From: Scatophagus argus | Lineage: Eukaryota > Chordata > Actinopteri > Scatophagidae | Length of the DNA stretch: 64,000 nucleotides | Reading direction: 5' to 3' | NCBI RefSeq assembly: GCF_020382885.2 | Contig: NC_058515.1 | Location: 9,159,223-9,223,222 of the forward strand | Part shown: positions 44,701-59,700 of the stretch, one piece after another | How positions within the stretch are numbered: position 1 is the first letter of the stretch | How the letters are laid out: every line of letters starts with the position of its first letter | Made by a program: the position numbers and the translations under genes | Notes under the pieces: model-generated | What the model was told of the DNA's origin: nothing | What the model saw: only the letters and a program-made list of their open reading frames with translations | Databases searched by the model: none

Positions 44701-47700
44701 CCGCATCTGACTCATAAGTATTCAGACTACAACTTGTTTTAAGTTATAATCAGCATTCACAATCAAAGTAAGTAACACCACAGGGCTTGTTTTGTGGTTA
44801 GATTAGATCCTCACCTAACACTGGCTGGGATCATGTTTCAAGGGCTGAGCTTCATCCTGGATTCATGGTTAGAGATCAGATCATGCACTTCTAAAAGCCC
44901 CTGCCACAGAAAACCAAAGCCCATTCAATGCCATGACCAGTTTTCTGATCTTATACAGATTTGCACATGTGTAAAAGTTGGTGGTTTCACATAAACAACA
45001 GATTAAGGCAACTATTAGTGTTGTCACTCCTGTCTAACAAGTGAGACAGACTAGAAGAGAACTTCTTAACTCCTTTGAAGGCTTTCATAGATAGTAAACA
45101 ATTAACCTATCAAGCCTATAACACTTAACTGTTGACCTTAAATGACTCCTTGCTTATACATATCCTTTGCAAAGTTTTGGACAGCTGGAAAGTCTTCTGT
45201 AGCATCTTCTAACTTATAGGTTGTTATGAGGGATTTTCAGACCGACTGTTCTCATGGTAACTTTTGCAGAAATACGTGATAAGCTCTCAGTCAGAGCATG
45301 CATCTGGACTCACAAGGACACTGTGAGACTATTTTGGAGTTCACCATCAGTGCTCGGGGCTGAACCCTGTGGATAACCCCTGTATGTGGCCTCGCTGCAT
45401 GTTGTGAACGGGCCCGGAACAATTTGGACACGTGTGACCATGTTGCTTTTTCCATGGTCTTTGGTGTGCGTCACAGTGGCTAGCAGAGGAATGAGCGAAT
45501 GCTTGTTATTTTTCTTCACATTACAAAGGCTCTGACACGTAGCTTTTGCAACCCACGCACTAAGTCATAATAGCATATATATACTCTCTTGCTTGTTGAT
45601 GCATTTCAGCATGTACCTTTCTGGTTCAGTAGAGGGGGAAACTGTATAATTGTTTGCGCTGATTCGTTTTCCCTGCATCATGTGATGAAGAGTGTTTTGA
45701 TGTACGCTGAGCTTTTGTTGTCAGATCCCCTTATGTTTGGGCATGTCACAGAATGTGCAGCTTTGTGCCTCCTCGTCTTATTTCCGCACAGAGCTTGTAA
45801 GAACCCTGCTGCAAATGCCCTCTCAATCTCAGCACACAGCTCCACCACTACGATCTCTTGGGTTTGTAGCTCCAAACACATGCTTTGTGCCCACCACTTT
45901 CAGCTGAAGACAGTGTGTTCAACTTTGCAGAGATGACACTGTTAGCAGGCTGCTCTAGCGATGATCACACTGAAACTGACTGTTTTCTGAGGTGCTGCTG
46001 CATGTGCAAACATCTATTAATGCAAGATGTTAGTTAGTGCAGATTGTTTTATTCAGGCACACACCAAAGCCGTCTGCTGGGGAATTCAGGGCACCTCGTT
46101 TGCTCCGTGAGTGTGAAGTTTCTCCTCTTCTTTTAGGATTGGTGACATTAGTAGCTCTTGTTTGCACGCCTGCCAGTAATAGATCTATCCTGTGGGCGTA
46201 GCAGAAACCGAGAGAAGGCATGAAGACACAGAATCGGGGAGTGAACAGAGAGGGAGAGAGGTGGAATTTACAGCAAAGCAATAGACAGAGAGAGAAAGAG
46301 AGAGAGAGGGAGGGAGGGAGAGGAACCGGCAGCAAAGGAAGAGAGAGGGAGCTTTTGAACTCCCAGTAGCTGTCAGGATTTTCGGCTCTCCTGCATGCTC
46401 TCTCCTCCCCCGTTGATCTCTGTCTCTCCGCACCGCAAACACCAACTCACACGCGCGCTGCGGTGCTCCAGCGGATGGACTCATTTACGCACATCAGACG
46501 TGTGGAGCAGCGCTGAAGACAAGCCAACCACAGGCACACAGCACCATACATGGAGCAAACTTTAACTCTCAACTCTGTAAGTCTTGAAACCACGAAATTC
46601 TGGAGTCTTCATCGTTTTGTCTGTTGGCGTTTCTCGGCTGTTTGGTGATGCCATGCTCATCTTTCACAGTGCCCTTCCGTAGTTACCTTTCCTCCTTCGG
46701 GCTCCTCTTAGCCCCCCGTTTGTAGCCTTTGAGCGGCATACAGTGGTTAGCTTGTGTGGTCTGTCAGAGGAATGTTTTGACCAGTGCCAACTGAAGTCTC
46801 ATGTGCTGTATGACACACACGGCGCTGCTGTATACAGCAGAATGTGGTTGAGTCTCTATATCGGGATGCACGGTAACTTCAAATTAGATGTTATACTAAA
46901 AGAGTGTCGTGAACTAACCCAGGATTATTATTGTAAACTGCACATCAAGTGTTGCTTAGGGGCCTTTGAATGAAGTGTGCTCTGTTGCACTGCCCTCAGA
47001 AGTGACCCTTTTCACAGTCAGTTGGCAGCACTGCTAGAAGTTAGATTTGTTGTGAGGGAAGCTGAGGTCAGAGTTTGTTGTCAGAAGGAATTAAATGGTC
47101 AGTGAATGTTCAGTAGCATTGCATTTTTAGGTGATCACGTAAGAGCCGCAGTATAGACTGAAGTCGAAATAGTTGCCTGTGGTTTTGCCCCCTTGGCTTT
47201 GTGCAGACATGTCCCTGCTCTTATTCATCAGTCTTCTTATTCATTGACACACGAGCACTGCTAAAATGCATCTTTTTTTTTAAATTATTTTTTACTCATA
47301 GTTACTCATACGTGCATGTCTTAACGTGCAGTGTATGCAAGCAACCAGCCTTACAAGTTGAGTTCTGATTAATATAATAGCTGCTAAAATTAGATGCTTC
47401 ATTAAATAAATTCTTCCATCTATTTTTGTTGCGGGTATTTTGACTCGCGGAGATGAGCAGGAATGGTGTGTTCCTGGGGATTAGCAGCAGAGGGAGGAGA
47501 ACACGACGCGCTTTTATCTCGCTGACATCACATTGCCAGCTCTGGAGTGTGGGTGGACAGTTGCGCTCACAAAATGTGTCCTTAGGCTAACATTATAGGA
47601 TGCCAAGACTATACAGCCTGACATTTTCTAAATGTCTCCACTATGATTCCTCTTCTTCCTCTCTTCTCATGCAAGAGGTTTCATTGGAGTTACAAAGATT

Positions 47701-50700
47701 GTTCTCTCTGAACCCAACGACTGGAAAAACAGTGCATTAATACAACAAAACTAGAGTAGAAGTTATTTAACTGTCCAGCTGCTTGGAGTATGAATATGCA
47801 ACAGCCAATAACCAGATGACCAGATGTGGCTGTGGTTGCTGAGTTTGCTGTTTGACCAAACTGTAACCACGGAAAATACCCGCTGCTTCGCCATCTCTGG
47901 ACGGAGTTGAACTGCAGCTCCACTCTTGGCTATTGTCACACCAATGCAATGACATCATCTATCAACATTCAGGATTATGATGTATGTCTTAGTTAACCAC
48001 ACAGTTCTTTATCATGCACTGTTGATTGGCTACAGGAAGATTTGGTCTGAATCAAGACATCTGTGGATGTGATACACAACTTCTGGAGGTGATTCATTCC
48101 CCACACACTGTTTACCTTCCTCGATCATGCTATTATTAAATTTCTCTACTTCACTGAAAGGGAATCAACTGCCAAGGGTGTGGAGGTTGCTCAACATGGA
48201 ATGGCTTTGGACCTGCCAGAGTCTTTTATCACCTCCACAGTAACAGTTTAAACATGTCTGGGACACAGCAGGCTGCTTGTCACGTTCAGCTCTTCACCTG
48301 AAACCTGTAGCTCAGATGACGCCTCATCGTGTTTGCTTCACCTCTTAGAGACATTGAGCAAACTCATCTTGTTTGAACTGGAGAGGAATTGCAGAGAGGT
48401 TTGGAAAGTGAATGTAGTTGGTATCTTTTTGACCTTGTGTTGGTGTAAGACGCTGCAGAACTGGGCCAAGGTCTTGTCTACTTGGCACTGTGGAAGTCAT
48501 AAACATGGATTTTTTTGGGACGGCCAAGTTACTCTCCTCTGATATTGTTTTTTTGCTCTTCTTTGGCAATCTGAACACTAACTTTCCCCCATGATGTATT
48601 TCTAGAACGTCTTCATCTTGTGGTCAACATAAAGAAACAAGATACGTTGTTTGTATAGCCTGGTTATTGTAATAAAGTCCTGCATATTGTTCATGTTTTA
48701 ACTTTGACCGTGTGTCATGATATTTCTTAAGGCAGGGATAAGCGCTGGACATGTTAGAATGTATATGCCGGTGACTAGCACAGTTAGTGACATAGAAAAA
48801 TAAGAATGAAGGAAGGATGAAGATCTATGTTGTATATAGACAAAGGGACACACTAAAATGTATGTATTTCTGCATTTCCTGCCACTGTAAGCATTGTCAT
48901 GAATGTGTTTCCCAAATACCCACAGAGACAAAATGCCATCCTATAGCCGTCAGCCTGGAGGGATAAACTTAAGCCAAACTTACCTTCCCTTCTTTCCCAG
49001 TCTCACTCAACCAGCTCAGGTTCCAAGCATGACCAAAAGGATTAGACAGCGGGATATAAGGTCTGTAGGACTCACACGGGAAGTAAACAATGAAGCAATA
49101 AGCAATTCCTTGTCATTGACAACATACAGCCTTGCACACTTCCAAGGAGGAAGATATTCAATTGTATTGTGGCCTTATCATCACACAACAAATGTACTCA
49201 AGTGCCTGACTTTTCAAAACACAAGCTTTCATGTAAGTTAGTTTGGTGGAAAACAGTGGGAGTGGGGGTGGGGGGGTTGTCACACGGCTAATTATAGGCG
49301 TCAGGTTTCAGGTTGGAAAGTCCATTTCTGGTGTTTTTTATGGAAGAGAAAGAGAGCAGTAGCAGGGTGTGGTGGCATCTTATGTGGTTTACCCTCCTCA
49401 AGCCCTCTAGGCTCATGTGAGTGCAGTGATAATAAATTGAGATGGGAGGGGTCGTGGTCATTGGCTCTAGTTTCCCTCTCTGAAGTTATTCTATTTTTGC
49501 AGAGTTCAGCTGTGCTCTGTGAATCAGTGTATGTATTTCACTGTATTTTATTCGCTACTTGTTTCTCTTCAAAGCATTTTCTTCCGACCTGCCCACCTGC
49601 GACATGCCAGAATTCCCTTTTGTTACTTCAACAAAACAAAAGGAGTCATGTCATATTATCAGTCTTTTTGGCTTCACATTTAAAATACGATTCCATTGCC
49701 AGGAGCTGCACAAGTTCAAGCAGAGTTACCAGCAAGATCAGAATTTACATTGTTGTTTAAAGTGGGGAAAGACAAATTCTAATTTTGGCTTAGGTGCCGG
49801 GTTGCTGACCCTGCGAGAAGTAGGGCAGCAAAGGGAAAAAGGTAAACATCTACAGTCAGAGGAATGTTGGTACTCCCTGTCAGCTTTTCTAACAACAACA
49901 AGTGGCTAACACACACCACACAGACAGCACTGAACAAATCACAGTAATGTCACTTTAATCCAGAAAGGAGCAGAGCCGTACCCATCTGCTGTGGCTAACG
50001 GAGGCAGTAGATTACTGCTGATCAGGGGGATTAAGAGATGAAATGCATTGTGTCAATGGCCTCTGTTTGCATGCAAATCACTCATGTCTTTAAAGGCACT
50101 GAGAGCAGCCCATTTGTTAGTTGAGGGGATTACACTTAAAAGACACCTCAGCACCAGTCTGGACTGTCTTGACTCGGGGCCGATGCCCAGACACGTGTCT
50201 CCCCCAGCATCATTGCAGTGTCTGATCAAAGATCTTTGTTTGTAAAATCATTTCATTATATTTGTTTGTAGATTAAATTCTTCAGAGATCAGCGTATCAC
50301 AGCTACTGGAAGCTCTTTGCACCCACATACCTTTGTCTGTTTGTTTGTAAAATAAAAAATACATATAGATTTGGCTAAAATGTGAAAGTAATAAATCTAA
50401 ATTTAGGTTTTGCTTCTCTCTCTGGTTTTGGATTCTAGCCCAAGCAGATCTTCACCATTAGTTAAAATAAAATTCAGATTGTTCAAAGACCAACATGTAA
50501 AACTCATAGAGTTAGATCATAAGTAACTCCATAGCATCATTCCTGAAGCTTTCATGATGAAAATATTATGTGCATGTTAAAATATGCTATATTTCTTTCT
50601 CAAACCTTCATCTATAAACATAATTCAAATAGGAAATCTAAGGGGAAGCTAATTGTATTCATATTGTTTACCATTCCTGATCCACTACCATCACATAAGC

Positions 50701-53700
50701 GTGCTGACCTCATCAAATTCTTGCTAACGTGATAGTGTCTGGCAGATTTACTGTGACAAACAAGATTTCCCACAGTAAAAACACTAGCTCCCGCTGCTTA
50801 GTCCACATAGTCGTCCGTATACACTATCTTCACTTAGATATTGTCAGAGGAATTTCATAATTCTCTGAAACAGTCTGTCGCCCTGTCTCTCCCCCTCTCT
50901 CCTTGCTTGGTTGGGAAAGAAATGTCTCTTCCATCTTATCAGTCACCGCACCCTCGCCCTTTCTCCCTCAAAAGGAAGTTGCCTGCATGCAAGGCTCTCT
51001 CTTGATGTTATTTTCAGGGAATGGTTTTGTCGTCTGCCGCAGATACCAGGCCTAGATTATTTTCCGTCTTCAGTCGAGATTGCCTGGTGGAGAACTTGAA
51101 ATGCAATTAGTGAGGTCTTGTGACAAGCAGTGCTCATTGTCGCTGTAAAGCCTGTCTAGAAATGTTTCACAAATTGATTAAATCAAGCGGTGGCTCAGAG
51201 CTCACGTGAAAACAGTTTACTTTTGTGGCACTGGTAAAGCAAGAGGTAGAAAAATGCTTTTCCTGGAGGAGTTTTGGTTTGAGAAGTTCTAGCATTCTAG
51301 CGTTTTGTTCTTGTAATGCGCTCATAGCTGTGCTCACCTGGCTGCAGTGAACACTCTGCCTCACCCAAAAGGTAGAAGTAGATGGTTCTGTGTCTTGTAA
51401 TTTTGGGACCACATGAAAGCGTCCACGTTTTCTCTTTCTGTGTTGAAATTATAAATTATAGCATGAAATGAACACAATGTAATTATCTGCATAGTATGGT
51501 GTTGAATGTACTCATTCGTACCAACAGGAAATGACTGATAATAATATGTGCACCGATGAACAGCTATGACTTTGTGTTAGTGCTATGTTGGCCAATAAAA
51601 TACATGCAAGGGTACATTCCTGGTGGATTACTTTGTAAAGCAGTCACTGGGTAGATCTTCATGATGGAAAAAAAAAACAAAACAAAAGATGGTCTTCATT
51701 TCATGCAATACAACCAAAATGAATGTGCGGTGTTTGGCATCTGATAAGGCTTCAGGCTCATACATCTGTCATTAAAACTGAGTTTCTCACTGAGTATTTC
51801 TTTCTAATATTGGTTGAGGATGTGTTCTGCACATTTTCTAAACTTTCTATAAAATCCCTAATTTGACAGTCCTGCTCACTTTACACAGCAATAGACCTGG
51901 TTAGCCAAGGTGTCACATATTCAGAATTTGAACTTTTCTCTCAAAATATTAAATATAAAAAGATAAGTGTGTGTATGCATAGGAAAAACTTCTGAGAGAG
52001 AGACTGTCCAGAAGTGCATGTCACATGTCATTATTTATCCTCATTGGTCACATTGTACAACCTAGTGTATTTAAAGCACACTGAGGCCTTTCACATCCCT
52101 CGCCCATGTATCCTTTCACATGTTTACATACATGAACACACACCCCTCTTGAGGGGGTATCAGATGTCATCTGTGATTGCCCTCCTCCAAAGCACCCACA
52201 CAGCCATGCACACATGACAAACATCCAATTTCCAAAGTGATAGACCATGTAGAAATCTGATTAAACCGGAGAAGTCTACCATGAAAACCAGGCTGTTAAT
52301 AAAAACTGTATCTTATCCATTATTTACGGCAAAATTAAGTCCAAAGAATGCTACCTCGTTTGCCACGGGAAAACCTCAGAAAATGCCACCCATGCTTTTC
52401 AAATAATGGTCCAAGAACAGTCGCTGATTGTGGAGATTTTCGAGAAATGCGGAGACACAGTGCTGCAGTGGAGACAAGGAGCAATGCCAAAATAAAAAAC
52501 AATTTTCTTTTTCTGGTACATGAACTAAATTGCTAGCAGAAAATGCCACTTAATAGAATTATTACCATTGGGGGCGTTACAATGGTGCTCTGTGACAGCG
52601 GATAATGAAGCTCAGAGTTCAACTTGTGGACTACCAAACTTTTATTTTGATTTAAAAAAAAAAAAATCATCTGGTTTCAATTTAAACTGACAGGATATTT
52701 CTTCCCTCTTTCAAGTGAAGAGAGAGTGCCCCAACTGGAAACAAAAGAGGGGGGTTGTGGTTTTGACATGGCGAGAGCGTGTTTTTTTGCAAGTGGAATA
52801 AAGGGGGGGTTAATTCATCTGAATCCTTCAGGCCGCTGTGGTAGAGGCTGTATGTATTGTCGGGCAGGTTGCCGTGGCAACAGCTGCAGAGTAAGGAAAT
52901 CTTTCATCCTTCTCACTCCCCCTTCCTCCTTCTCCTCCTCCTCCTCCTCTTCTCTCTCTCTCTGTCCAGTACCTTGTCAAATTTCCTCCTCTCTCTCCCT
53001 CCCTCCCTCCTTCTCTTTCCCTCGCTCCGACTTGTACAGACATGGTTTGCAGAGTTTTGGGTGGGGAATATTCAGGTATGCGTTCACACACTCACACACT
53101 CACACACTCACACACACACACACGCACACTCACACACGCACACAAAATCTGTCTATGCCGCTTGTGGAGCAGAATAGGGAACAATGAGTCTCAAAAAGAG
53201 ACTTTCCTTCAAGAGGACCTGGAACTTGAACACTGTAAGTAAACTGTAGTTTGCCGAGGAAGCCTCCTCTTCCTCCTCTGTGTGAAGTGGGGAGACTCCT
53301 TTTGTTCACTCAGCTGTTTTTCTCATTAATCTCCCTACTTGTCGCTCAGCTCTCTCTCCCATTCAGAACAGCTGTTTGAAGTGGCGGAGACTCGTGTTTG
53401 TATGCATTGTTAGAATCAGCCTTGACTTGTATAAAAGTTTAGAGGAAGCGTTTCTTTTAATCCTAAAGTGTTGAACAGAACAGTTCAGTTTTTGAAGGAA
53501 ATAACATGCCTGAACAAGCCTGAAGTACCAAAGAAGTCACTTTTTAAAGACGTGAAATGCACTCTGTAAGAAGTACTAATGGGTGACATGAATATTTGTG
53601 TGAATGTGGTTTATCCTTTAACTGTTTTAGTGCTGATTAAAATGTGTTTTTTGTCGCGGGGCTCACTTATGATCATACACTTAAATCTTTGTTGGTGTGC

Positions 53701-56700
53701 TCATCTGCGTTCCTTCAGCATGTGGTGTCTCGGGATGCCAGACTATACGGCATGCGGGCTGTACCACAGTAAAGCTGGACAAGCGTTTTCCAGCCGGAGA
53801 GCCAAATCCTGCTCTACATTTGGAGCCAGGGTACTTGCTCTGACTTGAGCTGTGATTTTGTCCATTTGGTTGATAACCACCTAATGTGGACAGCTTTTAG
53901 AGGGATTTCAGCAGGAAAATGGGATTGCTGCAATTCAGCCTTAAATGAAATGAATCAAAGAGTGTCCCTGGGACGGCAGAGCCACCCATGGTGGACCAGC
54001 TCGTCACGAGAGGTGTCAACAGGGGAAGGGAGTGTGTGGACAGGAGGTGATGATGTGCCTGGGTCATCTGTTTGGCCTCATTGTAGTGGAGTTGAAGGAA
54101 AGGAAGCAAAAACGAGTTGAGAAACACACAGAGTGGTGTGTGTGTGTGTGTGGGGTCTAACGCCTGCTGTCTCATACATACAAATCTATATACTCACACC
54201 ACTCTCTGTATATTTACTATAGTGGTCAACTTTTGCAAATGGAACTTGTGATCATTGTGTCATTAATTAATCAACTGACTTGTTGATCTAAAGATTATTG
54301 ACCAACAGTAATTTCAATAACAAGTCAAGGAAACAGCCCTCTGTTTTATATCCTTGTATACTGAATATCCAGGTTTTGAACTATTACCTTATTCTGGAAA
54401 TGGTTAATCTCTTATTGGTATTTATTTGTATTTGTAGATGTGTCAGAGTTGGTCAGACTAGTTTAAGGATTTCGCAACATTCTCATTCAGTTAAGTGCTT
54501 CAGCCTTCTGATGCATCTTATGACATATTTGTCATCAAATTAAATCCTTTCTGGTTTAAAAGATGATATATTGAATTCCTTTATGTGTCAAGAGCGTATT
54601 CACCATTATTTATTATAATACTCCCACTCTTGTAACATGTCTGTGAATAAGTGGAATTTTCCCTCTTACAAGAAGTGGATGCCTGTTATGTGTGTCACTT
54701 CAGATGTAAAACTTCTCCATATAGTTTTAAAAATAGCGTTGACCCCCAGAGCATGGATGGCAGTGAATATGCCAATTTACAATTGCAAAGTTTCAAATTT
54801 GAGAACTTTGTTTGTTCAAAACCGAAATTGACGTCACATTGTGTAATGTCTGTCTTGTGCTTTAAAGTCAACCACAGTCACAACACTGTATATATTTAAT
54901 GTTTGAGGTTTAGCCGTTTTTAGCCCAAAAAGCACAGACAGATGGAGTGAGTGTTCTCTCTTTTCTCTCTCTCTCTCTCTCTCTTTCTTTTCTGTTTTGG
55001 CTTCATGTTGGTCCTCATCCTACCCACCCATGATTACTGTACACATGCTAACCACCACACATGGACTGGCTTTTGGGTGTTGACTATAAGGGGTTGGACT
55101 CAGCAGCAGCGGAGCTGTAAAGAGACTGTGACAGACAATTAGTGGCTTTGCGGTCTGTGTCTGATAGAGCTTTTACATGTGGTCACTCCCAAAATGGAAC
55201 CAAGCGCCACATTGGTGCACATGATCACGGTTATATCCCTTGTCTTCAGCTGACCGGTATTATCAACAAAAACTGAAAAGAATCCGCAACATGTCTGGGC
55301 TTGTTCTGTGGCTGATCGATTGAGCTCCAATGATGACCAATTTAAAATTATACTATGAATAAAATCTGACTGAAATGAAACCATATTCTCATGTGGATGC
55401 CCCTCTGGTGCGTCAGTTTGTGTTAAATTCCGTTGTTCTGTGATTTTGCAGCTCTGCAGACCAGTATTATGCAATTCCACTAAAGTACCATTTGTATGTA
55501 CTGCTCACACCAAGACACCAGGCTGGCAGTAAGAGCCTTGTTTCAACGTATTATCCGCCTTGAATATTCACACTTTGAAGTGGCAGCTCAGAAAACGCTC
55601 TTCTGGAAATAGTCCCCCCTTTTCAGATGAATCCTCCAACGCACTGATTCTTCTAGCGTTCTTGGACCCAGCCCGAAGATGCGCCTCTCATAACCTCCCC
55701 TGCATTTAATAATATTTTTGTGGCAACAGCCTCATACTTTGGGCTGTAAAATCTCTTTTTATTAGCTTCACCGAAATTATGCTAACCGGTTTTACAGAAG
55801 CCCAGTGATTTCAAACCGAAGTATGTGCCAAACAGATATTTGTTGATCTGTCGTAATGTCATTTAGATGTGGTGTTGGATATAAATAAACCCAATTATGG
55901 AAAGTTGTCACTGTGAAATTTCCCTACCCTCTGGGGGTGCTTGTGCTATTTGCCTTTTATTCTGGGACATCTACACACGCATAAAGCACTCATTCCCCAA
56001 ATTAACAAGTGAAAAGAGGAGCATTAAAGCCAGTGATGGCCTCTGAAGTAGCTCTGCCTTGATGAGCTCTAATCTTTGTGACTGCTTTCAACAGGAATGC
56101 ACACATTCAGGGCTGTGAGGATCAGTTAAAGTGATGGGGTGGGTCCTGCTGTGGAGGTGTGAACAGCTGTGTGTGGTAGAGACCAAAGGGTCCACCCACT
56201 TACAAATTAATGGCCTTCTTTTTTGTAAGGACCCAAGATCCAACCCTTTCCCAGTAGCACACACTCTCCCACATACAAACAAGAAAGACACACAACTCAG
56301 AGCGACTGGTGGGATGCCTGAACAGACACTGCTATCAACACCGTCTTCAGTCTCTTGTCTCAACACAGGAGGTCATGAGGGTAGCGTCTCACTCATGTCT
56401 CTCTTTGTTCTCTTTCAGTCTGCTGCTTCCTCAGATGGTGGTGAGTACCATTCCTTTATTACTGCTTAAAAAGGCTCTTCTGTAAGAATCCAAACATGAT
56501 CTTTGGGTATGAAATGTGGAGAAGAATGCCAGCTCTGTAAGCAATTACTTAACACCTGAATTAAATGAGAAGATTAACAGCATTTTACTGCTTTTCTTAA
56601 TGATACCTTTTTACTAACATACTGAAATGTTTTGATCTTGTTCAGCCTGTGGTGCTATTTCCAGCCTTTTTCAGTGCCTGTCTTTCAGTGTTTTTATTTC

Positions 56701-59700
56701 TCATTTTCTGCTCCACACTCAACACTGAAATTTGTGGTTACTCAGTAAAATGCTCTAATAAAAAGACTTAGTGAGACTGATGTATTCATTGTGGACAGCA
56801 TGCCTCATTAACAGAGGATGTTTGTTGAACGTGTTTTGGGTTACAGTCGGGGCTAGTTTGCGTGCTGTCTGGTCTCCCCTTTCATAGCAGTTTTAATAAC
56901 ATTTGCTAACAGGCTGACCGAGGCTGCGGTGAGGGAGTGCAGCTCTGCTCCTTTCACTGTGGATGTGGATCAGACATGCTCGGCTGTTTGCTTTCTAAAG
57001 CCATCTCATTAACCGTGCAGCACACAATGTGGTAAACACGAATCCCAAAGCCTCAGTCCTAATACATTAAACCAAGTCCAAACAAGTGGCTTAGCTTCGC
57101 ACAGTGACTTTCAGCAACACGGGAGAAACCATCCATTTGATCTTAGTTTGTTTGGTCTTTGGTCACACTTGCTCAGATTGTCGTCCTTAAAATAAAACCC
57201 ATGCAATTTTAATGAGACATGTACTGATTCAGTTGCATTCATTGCTAAGAAACCAGGATGTAGTGTAGGTTTGAAAAGGTCATGTAAAGGCCACCTTAGT
57301 CATAATTTGAAAGACCTCACTGTTAGGCTGTTAGTGATGTCATGTACTATTTACAGTATTTCACAATGACACAGTTTAACTGCAGCCGTTTGTAAATCTG
57401 CTCAAATTCTTGTGCAGGAATATCAGCAAGATTGAGATATGCTGTACCATATCTCATCTGAACATTTCTGTTCCCAAATGTGCTCTGTTAATACAAGTTG
57501 CCCATGCCAACCACTTGACTCTCCGCAGAATGACAACATCTATCCATTTGTCACAAATCCCACTGTGACCCTTTTGTTTTTACTATGCGCTCCCTGCCTG
57601 GTCGGCCCACAGCTCTAAAGTGGCCATCTGCTGCCATGATAGCAGGTAGTGTGCAGTCCAAGCCCCCCTTCCCACTTAAAATCCCGGATCCTCACCCACA
57701 CTCTCTCTTTGTGTCCCTTTAATCAGTCATGTCCCTTTCTTTCTTTCTTTCTTTCAGCTCCCTTTTCTTGCCACTGACCCTTTGCTACTCCTACCAACTT
57801 GGATGCAATCAGACATTTTAGCTCCGCACTTCAGATTTCCCTCATAGCAAGTTATTGTGTAACATTGATGTGAGTTGTAGTAGAGTAGAAAGCCTAGTAG
57901 AAAGTACAGTAAAAAGCCACTAGCGCTCCTTTACAATTTCTTGACAGTTACTTTATTGTCTAATCCATTTTCTCTGTTCGTTTTTAGTTAATTTGGTACA
58001 GTTAAGGAGCACCTTTGGCTCCTTGTTGTGTTGAGAGGACGAGATGACTCTTAATTCCAACAAGTTCATTTATTAATTTGCTGGGAACTTTTTTGTCTTT
58101 CCCATTACCTGCAATTTCCGGCAGCTAGCTCTTCAGGAAATTGTTGAAAAGACTGTGGTGAGAGCTGTAGGTGAACTAGGTGACAATAGTTAAATTAGCA
58201 CTACAACCAGTTTTGTTCCAGTGATGATCATTTTGCATGTTTACTTGTTGACACTGAGCTTCTCACATATGTCACAACGAAGGAAAACAAACAAAAATGC
58301 TAAAATCCACAGCGGTGTTTACAAGGTTGAGAGGGCACACAGGAGAATGGCTGTGACAATCCCTCTGGATGGAATTACTCATTAGTGCCCTCAACACTTT
58401 CGCTCTCCTATCTTGCAGACTATAGTGGAGTCCAGTTGCAGGGATGCTGCAGCCAAAGCAGCCTGAACAGTAATGGCAGCCTTCCAGGAGCAGGCAGCCA
58501 TCGAGGGGGCCCAGAGCAGCGTGTGGCCAGCTGGGCCGCCTGCTTCGAGCGGCTCCTCCAGGATCCAGTGGGTGTGCGCTACTTCTCGGTAAGAAGAAGT
58601 TTCTCAAAATGATTCAATCCTGCCAAATTTTACGAAAAGTGTTGCCAAAAACAGCTGACATGAGGTGTCTTCGTGCTTCAGATTTAAGGTTCAGGAAGAA
58701 AGTGGGTGAGCAGCAGGATTGTAGTTCGGGTTTTAGTGATTCTGCTAAGTCATTCTGTTTCTTACTGAACCCTTGTTTTGACTGATGATGTTGGAAAGGA
58801 GACCAAAATATGTTAAAAGTAAACTCACTGCCCATTATAACTTCAATTAGGGGCATCAAAAGTGCGAACGTTCCTTCATGAATTAAACTTTTTATGCAGC
58901 CATTACATTTTGCTGTATCAGTTTGTTGTCAGCACATATAAGAAATCCTGGATGTATATAGATTTGAAACAGGTTTAAGTTTAAAAACAATTGTCAATGT
59001 CCAGCCTTACTAAGTACAGGCATCTCACTTATGTTACCATACCTCCCACATAAAAGATGCATTTTTGAATTTAGCCCACAACACTCTCAGAGGACTCAAA
59101 TATTAAGTTCTGTAGTCCCAGAACCACCTCGCTCCTCACCTTCCCTCAGCGCTGCACTCGCCTACACTGTCCTGCGCCTACGCTTACACCAATATTGTTC
59201 ACAACATTACACCCAATATTTTTTTCCTCACTACTCGTCTTAACAACAACAACAGAAAGAGGAGAAAATGTTCACCAGTTTGAGATCCTACAGAAACTCA
59301 CATACCTGTGTGTGTCCCCACAGGAATTCCTCAAGAAGGAATTCAGTGAGGAGAATATCTTGTTCTGGCAGGCCTGTGAATACTTCAGTCGTGTTCCTGC
59401 AGCTGATAAAAAGCAGGTAAGTCCATAACACGAAGCTACAGATGCACTCAGATCTTTTGAATGGTGGTTTCTTTTAAGCTGTGATCCATTGTGACGTGGC
59501 AGATAATTGCGTAAAGTAACAAGATAAGTAATACACGTGAGCAGAAAATAAGATAAATAATAAGATAAAACAGAAAGTGTGATATGCAAAGACTCTAATT
59601 TTAAGTCGTTCACATAAAGAGTTTTTTAAACATGTTTGATATTTGTGACTGATGCGGGTGACCTCTGATGTTGTGTGTGTGCCGCCCATGAGAGACAGGC

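Noticed and set aside
47690-48545. A possible transposase relic suggested by several medium-length ORFs
   Set aside because: No catalytic residues, terminal repeats or recognisable transposon protein could be seen on either strand.
52726-53187. A 153-residue plus-strand ORF
   Set aside because: Made of polypyrimidine and CA repeats (runs of Ser, Leu and His/Thr), with no splice or homology support. Only the short frame at 53184-53234 fits rgs12 splicing.
58218-58259. Box C/D snoRNA-like elements (GTGATGA and CTGA) in an rgs12 intron
   Set aside because: The boxes are only about 30 nt apart and lack a terminal stem, too short for a C/D snoRNA.
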